Part shown: positions 45,690-54,302 of the stretch, in pieces | Position numbering within the stretch: the stretch's first letter is position 1 | How the letters are laid out: every line of letters begins with the position of its first letter | DNA from: an uncultured Pseudodesulfovibrio sp. | GTDB lineage: Bacteria > Desulfobacterota > Desulfovibrionia > Desulfovibrionales > Desulfovibrionaceae | Assembly: GCF_963664965.1 (NCBI RefSeq) | Contig: NZ_OY761823.1 | Span: 816,001-880,000, forward strand | Length of the DNA stretch: 64,000 bases | Reading direction: 5' to 3' | Position numbers and translations under genes: made by a program | Notes under the pieces: model-generated | Told to the model about the DNA's origin: nothing | Databases searched by the model: none | Seen by the model: only the letters and a program-made list of their open reading frames with translations

Positions 45690-46866
45690 TTATTTCTGTT
45701 TTCGGGTTCCCGCGTACAGTTCGTATTCGAGCAGCCTGCATTCGATCTTGGCGTTGAAGAATATGCGGCGGCTCTTGGTTCGCAGGCCGACGCGTTTGGC
45801 GAGTTTCGAGTTGCCGGTGAAGATGAAGCCGGTTTTGCCGCCGCAGCGTTGCTTGAAGAAATCTCCGATCCCCTTGTACACGGCCTTCAGCTCTTCGACT
45901 TCCCCGAGGCGTTCGCCGTATTCCGGGTTGAGCATGACGATGCCCGGACCTTCCGGGATTTCCGTTTCCGTGAAATCGCAGGTGTCGAATTCGATGAAGT
46001 CCCCGACTCCGGCGACGCGGGCGTTGTCGCGGGCGGCCTCAATGGCTGCCGGGTCATGATCGGTGGCGATGATGCGGCCGGGGATGTCCGGGTTCTCCGC
46101 GTCTTCTGCGGCGTCGATGAGATCGTCCCAAACGGCGGGGTCGTATCCCGGAATGTGCATGAAGGCGAAATTGTCACGCAGCAGGCCGGGGGCACCGTTC
46201 ATGGCCATGAGTGCGGCTTCGATGGCAAGGGTGCCGGAGCCGCACATGGGGGCGATGAAGTGGCCGCCCTGCTCTGCGATTTTCGGCCAGCCCGCAGCAA
46301 GGATGCAGGCCGCTGCCAGCGTTTCCTGCATGGGCGCGGAATGTGGACGTTTGCGGTAGCCGCGCCGGGGCAGCGGGTCCCCGGTGGTGTCCAGGATACA
46401 TGGTGGCGTTGCGGCCTCGCCAGTGCAGGAATAGGCAACTGCCTCGGGTTTCCGGTCCGGAATCGGGGCGGCTGCCGAATTTTTCCGTAAAGCGGTCGGC
46501 AACGGCATCCTTGACGCGTAGGGCCGCGAAACGGGAGTCGTTGACCTCGGTGTCGCGGATGGAGGCGTCCACCCGGAAATATCCGTCACGCTCGATATAT
46601 TCTTCCCACGGAAGGGCGTGGACCGCGGCATAGAGCTGGTCCGGGCCGAAGGCGTCGAAACGTTTCATTTCGAACAGCACGCGGTGCCCTGTGCGTACCC
46701 AGAGGTTGAGGCGCATGCAGTCGGTCAGCGTGCCTTTGACCTGTACCCCCGCATCAAGAAGGAAGGTTTCCCTGAACCCGAGCTCCTTGAGTTCGGCTTC
46801 CAGGTATTCGGGCATCCCTTTGGGGCAGGTGACGAGAATGGACGATGTTTTCTGAAATATGGACAT
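45690..46866 (-). pseudogene. THUMP-domain RNA methyltransferase (RlmL/YpsC-like), frameshifted
   Basis: The first frame (46866 down to about 46395) encodes an N-terminal ferredoxin-like/THUMP part ending FLHWRGRNATMY. The second frame then gives LDTTGDPLPRRGYRKR, APMQETLAAA, the SAM region FIAPMCGSGTLAIEAALMA, and the catalytic-type motif NPEYGERLG, running to 45690. One extra G:C pair in CCAGG at 46391-46395 accounts for the break. The intact protein of about 390 residues would methylate guanine N2 in 23S rRNA or tRNA. It is a recent pseudogene or a sequence error. Confidence 0.75.
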
Positions 46867-46928
46867 GATGTTTCCTGGGTTGTTTCGCGAAACCGCTTGT
46901 GACCCGGATTCGGCAGCGGGTCAAGTCG

Positions 46929-48218
46929 CTACAGCGGGCGCAGGTTCCATTCTTCGGTTGCAGAGTCTGCATCTGCTTCATTCGTTTCGGTGTCCGAGGC
47001 GGCTTCCGGGGGCGGTGCATGTTTTATGTTTGCTCTTCGCTTGGGAGCGGAAAGCGCGAGCACGAATGCCAGCCCGATCATGACGCCGAAGGCCGGGTCG
47101 TACAGCAGGGGCGTGGTCATGCCCTGCGCGAACAGCGCGGCGGTCATGCCTGCTCCCAGCCGTGTCAGTCGACGGACAAGCAGGACGAACAGCACGCCCA
47201 GCAGGGCGACGGGTGCGCCTATGCCCCATGCCAGAACCAGTCGTAGCCAGAAGGACGGTACTTGGGACAGAAAGGCCCCGGCAGAGGACGGCATGCCGGT
47301 CGCAGCCTCCCATATGGCGCTCATGCCGATGGGGAAGTCCAGTGGCAGCGGGGCGTTGATGGGAAATCCGGTCAGCAGCAGCGAAGGGGTTTCGGTAAAC
47401 AGGCGAATTGCTTCGACCCAGAGCCAATAATCGGTGTACCGGGTCGCATCAGACGGGGTCGTCGGGAGGAAAAGTGAAAGGGTCAGGGCCGCGACACATG
47501 CGAGGGAATACAGGACCCGTCGGGATATCCGGCCACGCCCGAAACAGAGCACGACCCATGCGGCTGCGAACAGGGCCGTTCTCGACAGGCAGGCGAGCAG
47601 GCCGAGCATGACGAGTGCGCGCCATGTGCGGTGTCCTTGGTCCGGTTCTTCCTCTCCGCCCTGATTTTCTCCAGGCCGTAGCCCCGCGCAGAGGGAAACG
47701 AGCAGGAGTCCGGCCAGAATGTCGGCATTGCCGAACCAGCGGATTGAGGGAACGGCATGGTACAGCGCCGCTTCTGCCGCCGTGTCAAGAATGCAGATAA
47801 GCCCGAGCACTGCGCCGTACCGTTGGAAGTCGGCCCGGTCCGGCATGCCGCAGGTCAGGCACCACAATGCGGCGAAAAGCAGAAATATGAGCGGTGTCGC
47901 CTCGTAAAGATAGGGAATTGCGGTGATGAGAGATGCGAGAATGTCGGACGCATAGAGGATAAATCCGGTCACGAGCAGCAGAAAGGTAATGGCTTTGACG
48001 ACGAAGCCGCTTGTTCTCTTTGCTCCGGGTTTGGGGCGGTACAGCGCCAGCAGTGTTCCGATGGCAGCCAGCAGCAGCCATGGTCCCATGGCCGAGACTT
48101 CGGCTCCGCCCAGATATCGTGTGATTGCCGCTCCGAACGGCACGGCGATATATGCCACTGCCAGAGGGATGGAGGCAAACCCGGACGGGCGGGACGATAT
48201 GTCTTGCGGGACAGTCAT
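46929..48218 (-). CDS. polytopic membrane protein, O-antigen ligase-like
   Basis: About 429 residues from ATG 48218 (after AGCAGGTCGT); a GTG at 48263 would add 15. There are roughly ten membrane helices. The segment ACLSRTALFAAAWVVLCF followed by YWLWVEAIRLFTETPSLLLTG resembles the Wzy/WaaL core (SR-alanine helix, then W-A-F-P-G loop). O-antigen ligases or polymerases act on the periplasmic face with lipid-linked glycans. No glycan genes are adjacent, so this is a family-level guess. The acidic tail is unusual. Confidence 0.55.
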   Translation of the reverse strand: MTVPQDISSRPSGFASIPLAVAYIAVPFGAAITRYLGGAEVSAMGPWLLLAAIGTLLALYRPKPGAKRTSGFVVKAITFLLLVTGFILYASDILASLITAIPYLYEATPLIFLLFAALWCLTCGMPDRADFQRYGAVLGLICILDTAAEAALYHAVPSIRWFGNADILAGLLLVSLCAGLRPGENQGGEEEPDQGHRTWRALVMLGLLACLSRTALFAAAWVVLCFGRGRISRRVLYSLACVAALTLSLFLPTTPSDATRYTDYWLWVEAIRLFTETPSLLLTGFPINAPLPLDFPIGMSAIWEAATGMPSSAGAFLSQVPSFWLRLVLAWGIGAPVALLGVLFVLLVRRLTRLGAGMTAALFAQGMTTPLLYDPAFGVMIGLAFVLALSAPKRRANIKHAPPPEAASDTETNEADADSATEEWNLRPL

Positions 48219-48437
48219 ACGACCTGCTGAATACCCTCTTGGCGTGTGCAGGTAAAGGGACACCGTGCAGCTCGGAAAATGAAATTTTCAATGATTTCAA
48301 GATGTGTTTTTTTAACCAAGTGCTTTTCCTGAATATTTTTCGTTCGGTGTTTTTCGACGTTAATAGGCTGAAATAATTGCCATATGTTGGCTCTTGTTGT
48401 TGGCGTTTTTGCAACCCCTCTAAATGTTTTGAAAACA

Positions 48438-48466
48438 TTGTCCGATTAAATGAAATAGTGTATAGT
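48438..48466 (+). promoter_or_regulatory. promoter for the 48531 lipoprotein gene
   Basis: TTGTCC (48438-48443), 17 bases, TATAGT (48461-48466). The start codon is 65 bases downstream. The spacer between the two divergent genes is AT-rich and holds no gene. Confidence 0.55.
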
Positions 48467-48530
48467 CTCACTGCGTTATCCGGCTCAGTGGGATGAGGAT
48501 GGTCAACGAAAGTATTAAGTGGGGGTGACC

Positions 48531-49121
48531 ATGATAGGGTGCGCGAAAGCCGTTTTGAGGAAAACGGTACTTACATCACTGGCGGTGATTTTCAGTTTTG
48601 CCTTTCTGCCCGGTTGTGCGGTTGTGGGACCGCTTCTCAGCATGGGCGGGATGATTGGCGTTGCGCCTTTGCAGTACGCATCCACGGCATATACCGTGGG
48701 TGAGTTCACGTATCATTACGCGGCCAACGACAAGGACCCCGGTGAAGTCATCGAGGACAAGATCAACAACATCCTGTCGGGTGAAGCCTTCATGTTGCCC
48801 GATCACGTACCCGGCTATGATTCTCCCGAGAGGAAGGGTGAGGTCATGACCGCCGAGGCTGACGTGCCGCAGGAAACCGTTGTCGCTGCAAACTCCATTG
48901 AACCGAACGCAGTCGCCGAGACTTCGCTGTCTGTCGAGGCCCGTCAAAAACGTATCGATCAACTGCTGGGCCGTCGGTCACTTCAGTTTGAACGGCTTGA
49001 GTTGCGGCGCATGGCCTTTCTCAAGGCAAAGAGTGGCGGTGAGTTGAGTCTTCGCCAGACCGCCATGGCTTCTTCGCCTGACCTCTTTCACGGCGCAGTG
49101 GGTGAGACAAGACTTCGCTAG
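48531..49121 (+). CDS. hypothetical lipoprotein
   Basis: 196 residues from ATG 48531, directly behind GTGGGGGTGACC; a GTG at 48519 is in frame. The lipobox is FAFLPGC. After a glycine-rich hydrophobic stretch (VVGPLLSMGGMIGVAPLQ) comes AYTVGEFTYHYAANDKDPG and a charged helical C-terminus (RQKRIDQLLGRRSLQFERLE). Some DUF3568-like lipoproteins open this way, but I do not assign a family. Terminated by the hairpin at 49160. Confidence 0.65.
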   Translation: MIGCAKAVLRKTVLTSLAVIFSFAFLPGCAVVGPLLSMGGMIGVAPLQYASTAYTVGEFTYHYAANDKDPGEVIEDKINNILSGEAFMLPDHVPGYDSPERKGEVMTAEADVPQETVVAANSIEPNAVAETSLSVEARQKRIDQLLGRRSLQFERLELRRMAFLKAKSGGELSLRQTAMASSPDLFHGAVGETRLR

Positions 49122-49159
49122 GATACGCACTTTCCTCCACATACATTTGAAATGACGAA

Positions 49160-49192
49160 AAGGGACGCCGCATGCGGCGTCCCTTTTTTTGC
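49160..49192 (+). terminator. intrinsic terminator of the lipoprotein gene
   Basis: AAAGGGACGCCG-CATG-centred palindrome to CGGCGTCCCTTT, 14-bp arms, followed by T7. Confidence 0.93.
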
Positions 49193-49242
49193 TATTGCCT
49201 GCCGTGTCGGAGCGTTGAGAAGGTTGTTTGAGCATGGGAGTC

Positions 49243-49271
49243 TTGCAGGTATACAGGATGTTGTATATATG
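49243..49271 (+). promoter_or_regulatory. candidate promoter of the DUF2087 gene
   Basis: TTGCAG (49243-49248), 17 bases, TATATG (49266-49271). Transcription from about 49278 would give a leader of about 150 bases. Confidence 0.5.
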
Positions 49272-49289
49272 CGGTGTTGGTCGGCAGTT

Positions 49290-49428
49290 CACCTAGGCGT
49301 CGCCGCCCCTTCGGGGGAAGCTAAACCTGCCTTTTCCAATTCCACCCGACACCTTATCCACGTGCCGAGTCGGAAGTCGGCGACCACCGGCAATCCTTTC
49401 CTGGTAGGCGCGAAAGCGAGGATAAGTC
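49290..49428 (+). promoter_or_regulatory. possibly structured 5' leader of the DUF2087 gene
   Basis: GC-rich, gene-free leader with several helices: GTCGCCG (about 49297) can pair with CGGCGAC (about 49378) some 80 bases later, with GCCCC-TTC-GGGGG and GCCGA ... TCGGC inside. It may be a regulatory RNA or a small RNA gene. No known riboswitch class was recognised. Confidence 0.35.
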
Positions 49429-49962
49429 ATGTCCAAAGTTTCAATGCCCCTGTACGTGGGGGATGTCTCCGCATTGGCGCGTAATCTGCGCCGTCAGCTT
49501 CATGAGTCAGAGAGCCTTCCCAGTCATGTCGAGATGCTGAACATACTGGTCAAGGCCGGTGGATTCCGTAATTTTCAGCATTTCAAGGCCCAGCATGATG
49601 CGCGAAAGGGGCTTGATGTCCCCCGGCCATCGGCTGCCGAGATCAACTACAAGCTGGTGAAACGGATTCTTCGTTTGTTCCGTGAGGATGGGAATCTTGC
49701 TCACTGGCCTAAGAAATATAGTGAACGCGTCATCTGCCTGTGGGTCATGTGGTCCCGTATCGCAGCTCGCAGAATATACTCTGAATACGAAATAAGTGAA
49801 TTGCTTGAACAGCAGCACTTGTTTGAAGACCACGCCTTGCTTCGTCGTGAACTGGTAGATCACAGGCTTGTACGCAGGACTCCTGATGGACGACAGTATC
49901 AGCGGATTGAGGTGCAGCCGCCAGCGGAAGCTGTCGAGGTGTTTAGGCTCCTACGGCAATAG
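49429..49962 (+). CDS. DUF2087 domain protein, probable transcription factor
   Basis: 177 residues. Residues of about 90-165 carry the DUF2087 pattern: LAHWPKKYSERVICLWVMW, YSEYEISELLEQQHLFEDHA, LRRELVDHRLVRRTPDGRQY, a winged-helix-like arrangement found alone or joined to regulators. The N-terminal 70 residues contain a helical segment around MLNILVKAGGFRNFQHFKAQ. It is probably DNA-binding; targets unknown. A terminator follows. Confidence 0.75.
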   Translation: MSKVSMPLYVGDVSALARNLRRQLHESESLPSHVEMLNILVKAGGFRNFQHFKAQHDARKGLDVPRPSAAEINYKLVKRILRLFREDGNLAHWPKKYSERVICLWVMWSRIAARRIYSEYEISELLEQQHLFEDHALLRRELVDHRLVRRTPDGRQYQRIEVQPPAEAVEVFRLLRQ

Positions 49963-49972
49963 TGAATGCGTG

Positions 49973-50006
49973 AGGTCTCTGCACAGGTGTGCAGAGGCCT
50001 TTTTTC
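49973..50006 (+). terminator. intrinsic terminator of the DUF2087 gene
   Basis: AGGTCTCTGCAC, AGGT loop, GTGCAGAGGCCT, then a T run; one mismatch in the stem. Confidence 0.85.
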
Positions 50007-50044
50007 GGACTGGTTTGTAATGTGGGTGGGCTGACCTGATTTTC

Positions 50045-50677
50045 TTACACCGAATCGGCCATGGCGAGGCGGATGCCCAGTGCCATGAAGACCGCGCCGC
50101 CAGCGCGTTTGGCCCATGCCCCGAACCGGCCGTTGTTGCTCAGCAGGTTGGAGATTCTGGCGGCTGCCCATGCCCAGAGCAGGTTCACGAAGATGGCGTT
50201 GAAGGTGAAGACCACGCCGAGAAAGAGAAATGCCATTGGCTTGGACGGGGCGTCCGAACTCACGAATTGCGGAAGAAAAGCAAGGAAGAACAGCGCGACC
50301 TTCGGATTGAGGGCGTTGGTCAGGAACCCTTGGGAAAAGACCTTGCGTCGGGAAACCGTGACGCTTTCTGTTTTGGCTGTCTTCTTGCCGTTGCGATCCC
50401 AAAGCATGTTCACGCCGATGTAGACGAGATAGGCCGCTCCCGCGAGCTTGACCACGGTGAAAGCCGATGCGGAGGTGGCGAGAATGGCCGACAGGCCGAG
50501 GGCCGCGGAGAAGACGTGGACAAGGCAGCCCGTGCACACGCCCAGTACGGCCACGACTCCCTGTTTCCAGCCGAGGGATGCGCTGCGGCTGACGATGTAG
50601 GCCACGTCGGCACCGGGCGTAAGATTCAGAATGATACCGGAAATGACGAAGAGAATGAGATCGTGAACTCCGGGCAT
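50045..50677 (-). CDS. LysE/RhtB family exporter
   Basis: 210 residues from ATG 50677, which follows AAAGGAGCAGAC; the longer frame upstream overlaps the PACE gene and is not used. Six helices with the signature LNLTPGADVAYIVSRSASLG and LNPKVALFFLAFLPQFV. Paralogue of 20940-21575. It lies 14 bases downstream of the PACE efflux gene on the same strand, so the two exporters are probably cotranscribed. Confidence 0.87.
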   Translation of the reverse strand: MPGVHDLILFVISGIILNLTPGADVAYIVSRSASLGWKQGVVAVLGVCTGCLVHVFSAALGLSAILATSASAFTVVKLAGAAYLVYIGVNMLWDRNGKKTAKTESVTVSRRKVFSQGFLTNALNPKVALFFLAFLPQFVSSDAPSKPMAFLFLGVVFTFNAIFVNLLWAWAAARISNLLSNNGRFGAWAKRAGGAVFMALGIRLAMADSV

Positions 50678-50691
50678 GTCTGCTCCTTTTG

Positions 50692-51126
50692 CTAAGCCTG
50701 AGCCGTGTCGTCCACCGGCATGGGGAAGACGTGATCGTAGGCCCAGTTGTAGATGTAAGCGTATACCAGATAGAATAAGGCGAATCCGATGTCTGCTGCG
50801 AATGCGGCCCACAGAGTCATGTCCAGCCACCAGGCCACAAAGGGTACGGTGAAGCAGATGAGCGTGGATTCGAAGAGAATCGCGTGCACAGCCCGCAGCC
50901 AGGGCGGCCGATGGTGCACAGGGCGTCCCAGTTTTTTCAGGGCATAATCAAAGGCTACGTTGTACAGGAGATTGCAGACCATGGCCGTAGCGGAAATGAA
51001 TATGGTCATGGCTCCGATTTTATGCATGTCCTTGTCGAGAATCCACGATGCCAGCGGTGTGCAGATAAGCAGTCCGAGCAGTTCGAACAGTATGGTGTGA
51101 CGAATTCTGTCTCTTTTAGTACGCAT
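50692..51126 (-). CDS. PACE family efflux transporter
   Basis: 144 residues, four helices in two repeats of the bacterial transmembrane pair domain. Each repeat has a conserved start: RDRIRHTILFELLGL and WLRAVHAILFESTLICF, with an E in helix 1 and an N/W-rich helix 2 (NLLYNVAFDYAL, YIYNWAYDHVFP). PACE proteins export chlorhexidine-like biocides and polyamines using the proton gradient. The ATG at 51126 matches the usual family start; a GTG at 51162 is in frame. Confidence 0.85.
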   Translation of the reverse strand: MRTKRDRIRHTILFELLGLLICTPLASWILDKDMHKIGAMTIFISATAMVCNLLYNVAFDYALKKLGRPVHHRPPWLRAVHAILFESTLICFTVPFVAWWLDMTLWAAFAADIGFALFYLVYAYIYNWAYDHVFPMPVDDTAQA

Positions 51127-51259
51127 GGGCACGGCATACACCCGGTTTTTCCGGTTGTCCACGATGAATGCGGTGTTCGGGATGGGAAAATTGTTACGAT
51201 GTGGAAAATGGTATTGCGGACCTTTTATTTGTTTGATTATAATGCCTGCGCGAGGGCGT

Positions 51260-52147
51260 ATGCGAAAATATTATATAGCGTTTCTGGTTATTGCCTTTGC
51301 CGGAGGGTGGATGCTTTTCGGCCTGCTTCGTACGTCCTGTGCACACGGGGCTGCCTCGTACCGGAAAAGCGGGGTAAAGGTTGCCATAGGCAAGGATCTG
51401 GCTCCTTTCTCCTTCATGGGGCTCAACGGCGAACCCAAGGGGTTCTTCATCGACTATTGGGAAAAATGGTCTGAGAAGACAGGGGTTCCCGTCACCTTTG
51501 TCCCGGCTACATTCGGGCAGGGGCTTGATCTTGTCAGAACCGGAGAATGCGATATCATTCCCGGACTGTTGATGAATGATGAGAGGCAGAAATATTTGGA
51601 TTATTCTGTGCCCATACACCGGATCAAAGCCGTGATTCTGGTGGATAATGATGCAGCCGTGAAATCCGAGACCCCGCTGTCCACGTTGTGTGTGGGCGTT
51701 GTTGCCCGAGGGTATGCCGAGTACTATCTGAAAACCAATTACCCGAACATCAAGATGAAGGGGTTTGATTCGTTTCGTGGGCTTCTCGACGCTCTTGTTG
51801 GTGGTGATATCAAGGCCATTGCGACAGAGTATCCTGTTTTTGTCTGTGCGGTCGGGGAACACGGCAGGATCGGCGATTTCTGTATCGTAAAGAATCTCTA
51901 TGAACGGGAACTGCATGCGGCTGTCCCCAAGGGGAATCATGCCCTGCTTGAACTGGTCAACAACGGTTTGTCTTCCATTTCCAAGAGTGAATTCGGTCAC
52001 ATCTCCGACCGTTGGTTCATAGCTGATCCGCCATCATGGACCTGGTTGAAAGTCCTTTCCGTTTTTGCCGCAGGCGCACTGTTCCTTGCCATTGGTGTGC
52101 TTGTTCATGGGCATAGAAGGCAGGCCTCTTCAAAAAGAGGAGAATAG
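51260..52147 (+). CDS. membrane-anchored SBP_bac_3 sensor-like protein
   Basis: 295 residues from ATG 51260; upstream in-frame starts overlap the divergent gene. An N-terminal signal or anchor (YYIAFLVIAFAGGWMLFGLL) leads to a solute-binding family 3 domain (about 38-255; VKVAIGKDLAPFSFMG, GECDIIPGLLMND, DYSVPIH). A second membrane helix (LKVLSVFAAGALFLAIGVLVHG) and a short basic tail end it. It has the layout of the periplasmic part of a sensor kinase such as 27381-29774 but with no kinase. It may act as an orphan sensor or an accessory receptor. Confidence 0.75.
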   Translation: MRKYYIAFLVIAFAGGWMLFGLLRTSCAHGAASYRKSGVKVAIGKDLAPFSFMGLNGEPKGFFIDYWEKWSEKTGVPVTFVPATFGQGLDLVRTGECDIIPGLLMNDERQKYLDYSVPIHRIKAVILVDNDAAVKSETPLSTLCVGVVARGYAEYYLKTNYPNIKMKGFDSFRGLLDALVGGDIKAIATEYPVFVCAVGEHGRIGDFCIVKNLYERELHAAVPKGNHALLELVNNGLSSISKSEFGHISDRWFIADPPSWTWLKVLSVFAAGALFLAIGVLVHGHRRQASSKRGE

Positions 52148-52257
52148 AGCCGCTTCTGTTGCGAAGCGAGGCCGGTGTGTTTCATCGGCCCCTGCTGTTT
52201 TCCCTGAAATTCCGAACGCCTGCATCCCCTTTCATGCAAAAAGGGGGGAGCAGAAGG

Positions 52258-53181
52258 CTATTCCGTCACAGGAACCAGCGCGCACAGATAGGCCGCGATG
52301 ATTTCTTCGATGGATTTGTCCCGGTTGTTGAAACGGAATTCAAGCTCCTTGAGATAGAGCGGGAACCGCTGGCAGGAAATGCCCCGGAAACGCTTGATGC
52401 GGGTCTGGGCATAGTCCCAGAATTCGTCGTTTACCGCGTCGATGTGGGGCGGCTCGTCATAGCGGCGGATGATCTCGTAAGGAAGTGAGTCGTTTCCGCA
52501 GAACATGAGCGCGTCATAGTCCTTGTAACGGTCGGTGTAGACAAGGTTTCCGGTGCGGATGAGCTTGAGATGGAAGTTCATGTGAAAGTGGAACAGGGTC
52601 TCGGCCTGAAAGCCGGGAACGAGGTCGATGAAGACGAGGTTTTCACGGCGCAGAATTCCATAAACCGGAATAGTGTCCATGTGCATTTCCCGCGGGCCGC
52701 CAGTGAGACGGTTGCCCTTGAGATATGAGTCGAGACCTGTGGCCGGACTGATGAGCTGCCGTGCGTCCATGGCGTGGGCGAGAATGGCGAAGCGGATCGC
52801 GGTGAGCGCCTTGTACACCGTGTTGTAGGACAGGTTGAGCTTCTTCTTCATCTGGTGAACAGAGCACTCTTCCACGAAAAGAGAGATAAGGCTGAGCCAT
52901 TCGGACGGCGTGAGTGCGCCGTTATTGATCCAGCGGCCGGAAAAGGGCTGGAAGGTATACTTGCATTTGGCGCAACGCAGCCGTTCACCCGAAAGGGTGT
53001 AGACTTTGCGATGCCCACAGCGTGGGCAGAACGGATCACCCGTAGGCCATGTGAGTCCGAGCAGGTATTCGTGCGCCCGCTTGTCATCATCGATGAGCGC
53101 GGCGAATCCTCCGGGAATGTCGGGGAGGCACGTCGGTGGAATGAAATGCATATTCTTGTGTGCGGGCAAGCTGGCAGGCAT
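52258..53181 (-). CDS. IS1595-like transposase, apparently domesticated
   Basis: 307 residues from ATG 53181, which follows AGGAGGCGAAC. An N-terminal zinc ribbon (CPRCGHRKVYTLSGERLRCAKC, quoted as CPRC and CAKC ends) precedes a helix-turn-helix-like part (MKKKLNLSYNTVYKALTAIR) and an ISXO2-like domain: GLDSYLKGN, LVYTDRYKDYDAL and VNDEFWDYAQ where acidic catalytic residues are expected, then YLKELEFRFNNRD. No inverted repeats or target duplication were seen. It lies 13 bases after fdhE on the same strand, as an operon member would. Confidence 0.7.
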   Translation of the reverse strand: MPASLPAHKNMHFIPPTCLPDIPGGFAALIDDDKRAHEYLLGLTWPTGDPFCPRCGHRKVYTLSGERLRCAKCKYTFQPFSGRWINNGALTPSEWLSLISLFVEECSVHQMKKKLNLSYNTVYKALTAIRFAILAHAMDARQLISPATGLDSYLKGNRLTGGPREMHMDTIPVYGILRRENLVFIDLVPGFQAETLFHFHMNFHLKLIRTGNLVYTDRYKDYDALMFCGNDSLPYEIIRRYDEPPHIDAVNDEFWDYAQTRIKRFRGISCQRFPLYLKELEFRFNNRDKSIEEIIAAYLCALVPVTE

Positions 53182-53194
53182 GTTCGCCTCCTGT

Positions 53195-54082
53195 TTAGAA
53201 ACCCCAGGCGGACATGGTGGCCCGCTTGTATCCTTGGCCTGCGGCCACATAGTCCAAAGCCAGTGAGTCGAGATCGTCGAGCACGGGCACGGCTATGCGG
53301 TCCAGTTCGCGGAAATCGATGGTTTTGATATATGTCTTGCAGGTGTCGCAGACATCCACACGGAAACCGGGTTCTTCATCCACTGTGAAAAAGGTGAGCT
53401 TTTTCTGCTCCTCTTCGCCGCAGACAGGGCAGGCAATGCGCTTGATCCGGTAGTCGTGGCGACAGAAGGAGCAGGTGGCGTGGCGGAATCCTTCCTTTTC
53501 GTTCAGCGAGGAAATGAGCGGAAGGGAGCCGCAGATGGGGCATGTGCCCACTGCCGGGACCTTCATCTCGGGCAGCTTTTCGGAGAGCTTTTCAGCAGCA
53601 GCTTCGATGGATGGGCCAAGAGAAGCAAAGGCCAGGAAAGACAGAATTTTCGGTGAATCCGGCGTGCGCTCGACCCATGAGGCAAAGAACGACGTATCGT
53701 CATTCAGGAAATGGGAAAACAGGTCCGCTGCGGAGAATTCATCGGATTCGAGCGCTTTTTTCACGGTCTGAGCGCCGTCACCGAGCGGGCCGCCGCGCCT
53801 GATGAGCAGATCGATGAGCTTGCCGAGCAGGACTTCGGCCTGTGCCGCATCGTATGGAAATTCTTCCCGCGCGATGAGCGAGAGCCCTTGAAACACCGCT
53901 TCGGCGGGAGCCAGTTCGCTGTCGGCAGGCAGGGTTACCACGGCCTCGTCGCGAGCTGCGAGTTGGAGGTGGGCCACATCGTCCAGAAGGTCGATGAGTT
54001 CTCCGGAAATATAGGATTTCCCTCTGAGCTGGGAAATCTTCTTTTCAAGTCGGCGAGCCGCTATGTCCATGTTGAATTCCAT
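53195..54082 (-). CDS. fdhE: formate dehydrogenase accessory protein FdhE
   Basis: 295 residues. The C-terminal half has the rubredoxin-like zinc cysteines of FdhE: CPICGSLPLISSL, CSFC, CPVCGEEE and CDTCKTY. FdhE helps mature periplasmic formate dehydrogenases and is found in organisms with twin-arginine exported enzymes. Upstream on the same strand is moeA (with a 220-base gap), downstream the transposase-like gene. Confidence 0.9.
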   Translation of the reverse strand: MEFNMDIAARRLEKKISQLRGKSYISGELIDLLDDVAHLQLAARDEAVVTLPADSELAPAEAVFQGLSLIAREEFPYDAAQAEVLLGKLIDLLIRRGGPLGDGAQTVKKALESDEFSAADLFSHFLNDDTSFFASWVERTPDSPKILSFLAFASLGPSIEAAAEKLSEKLPEMKVPAVGTCPICGSLPLISSLNEKEGFRHATCSFCRHDYRIKRIACPVCGEEEQKKLTFFTVDEEPGFRVDVCDTCKTYIKTIDFRELDRIAVPVLDDLDSLALDYVAAGQGYKRATMSAWGF

Positions 54083-54225
54083 CGATCTGTCCTTATGTTG
54101 GATTATCCGTTCCAGGAAAACAGTATGGCTGCATGTCTATCATGCCAAAGGTCTCGCACTTGCTCAAGGTTTGACACTGAGCCTTGTAACTGTCTAAAAT
54201 GTATGTATTTAAAATTGATAAATTA

Positions 54226-54239
54226 TGCCCAATCGGGCA
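54226..54239. promoter_or_regulatory. inverted repeat upstream of fdhE
   Basis: TGCCC-AATC-GGGCA, a 14-base inverted repeat in the AT-rich 220-base gap between moeA and fdhE. It could be an operator for fdhE. No strong promoter was recognised nearby. Confidence 0.3.
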
Positions 54240-54302
54240 CAATACGTATTTTTTATGTCAACAAATCAGGTGGTTCTGCAAATGCGAGAATGCGGTGTCT
54301 TT

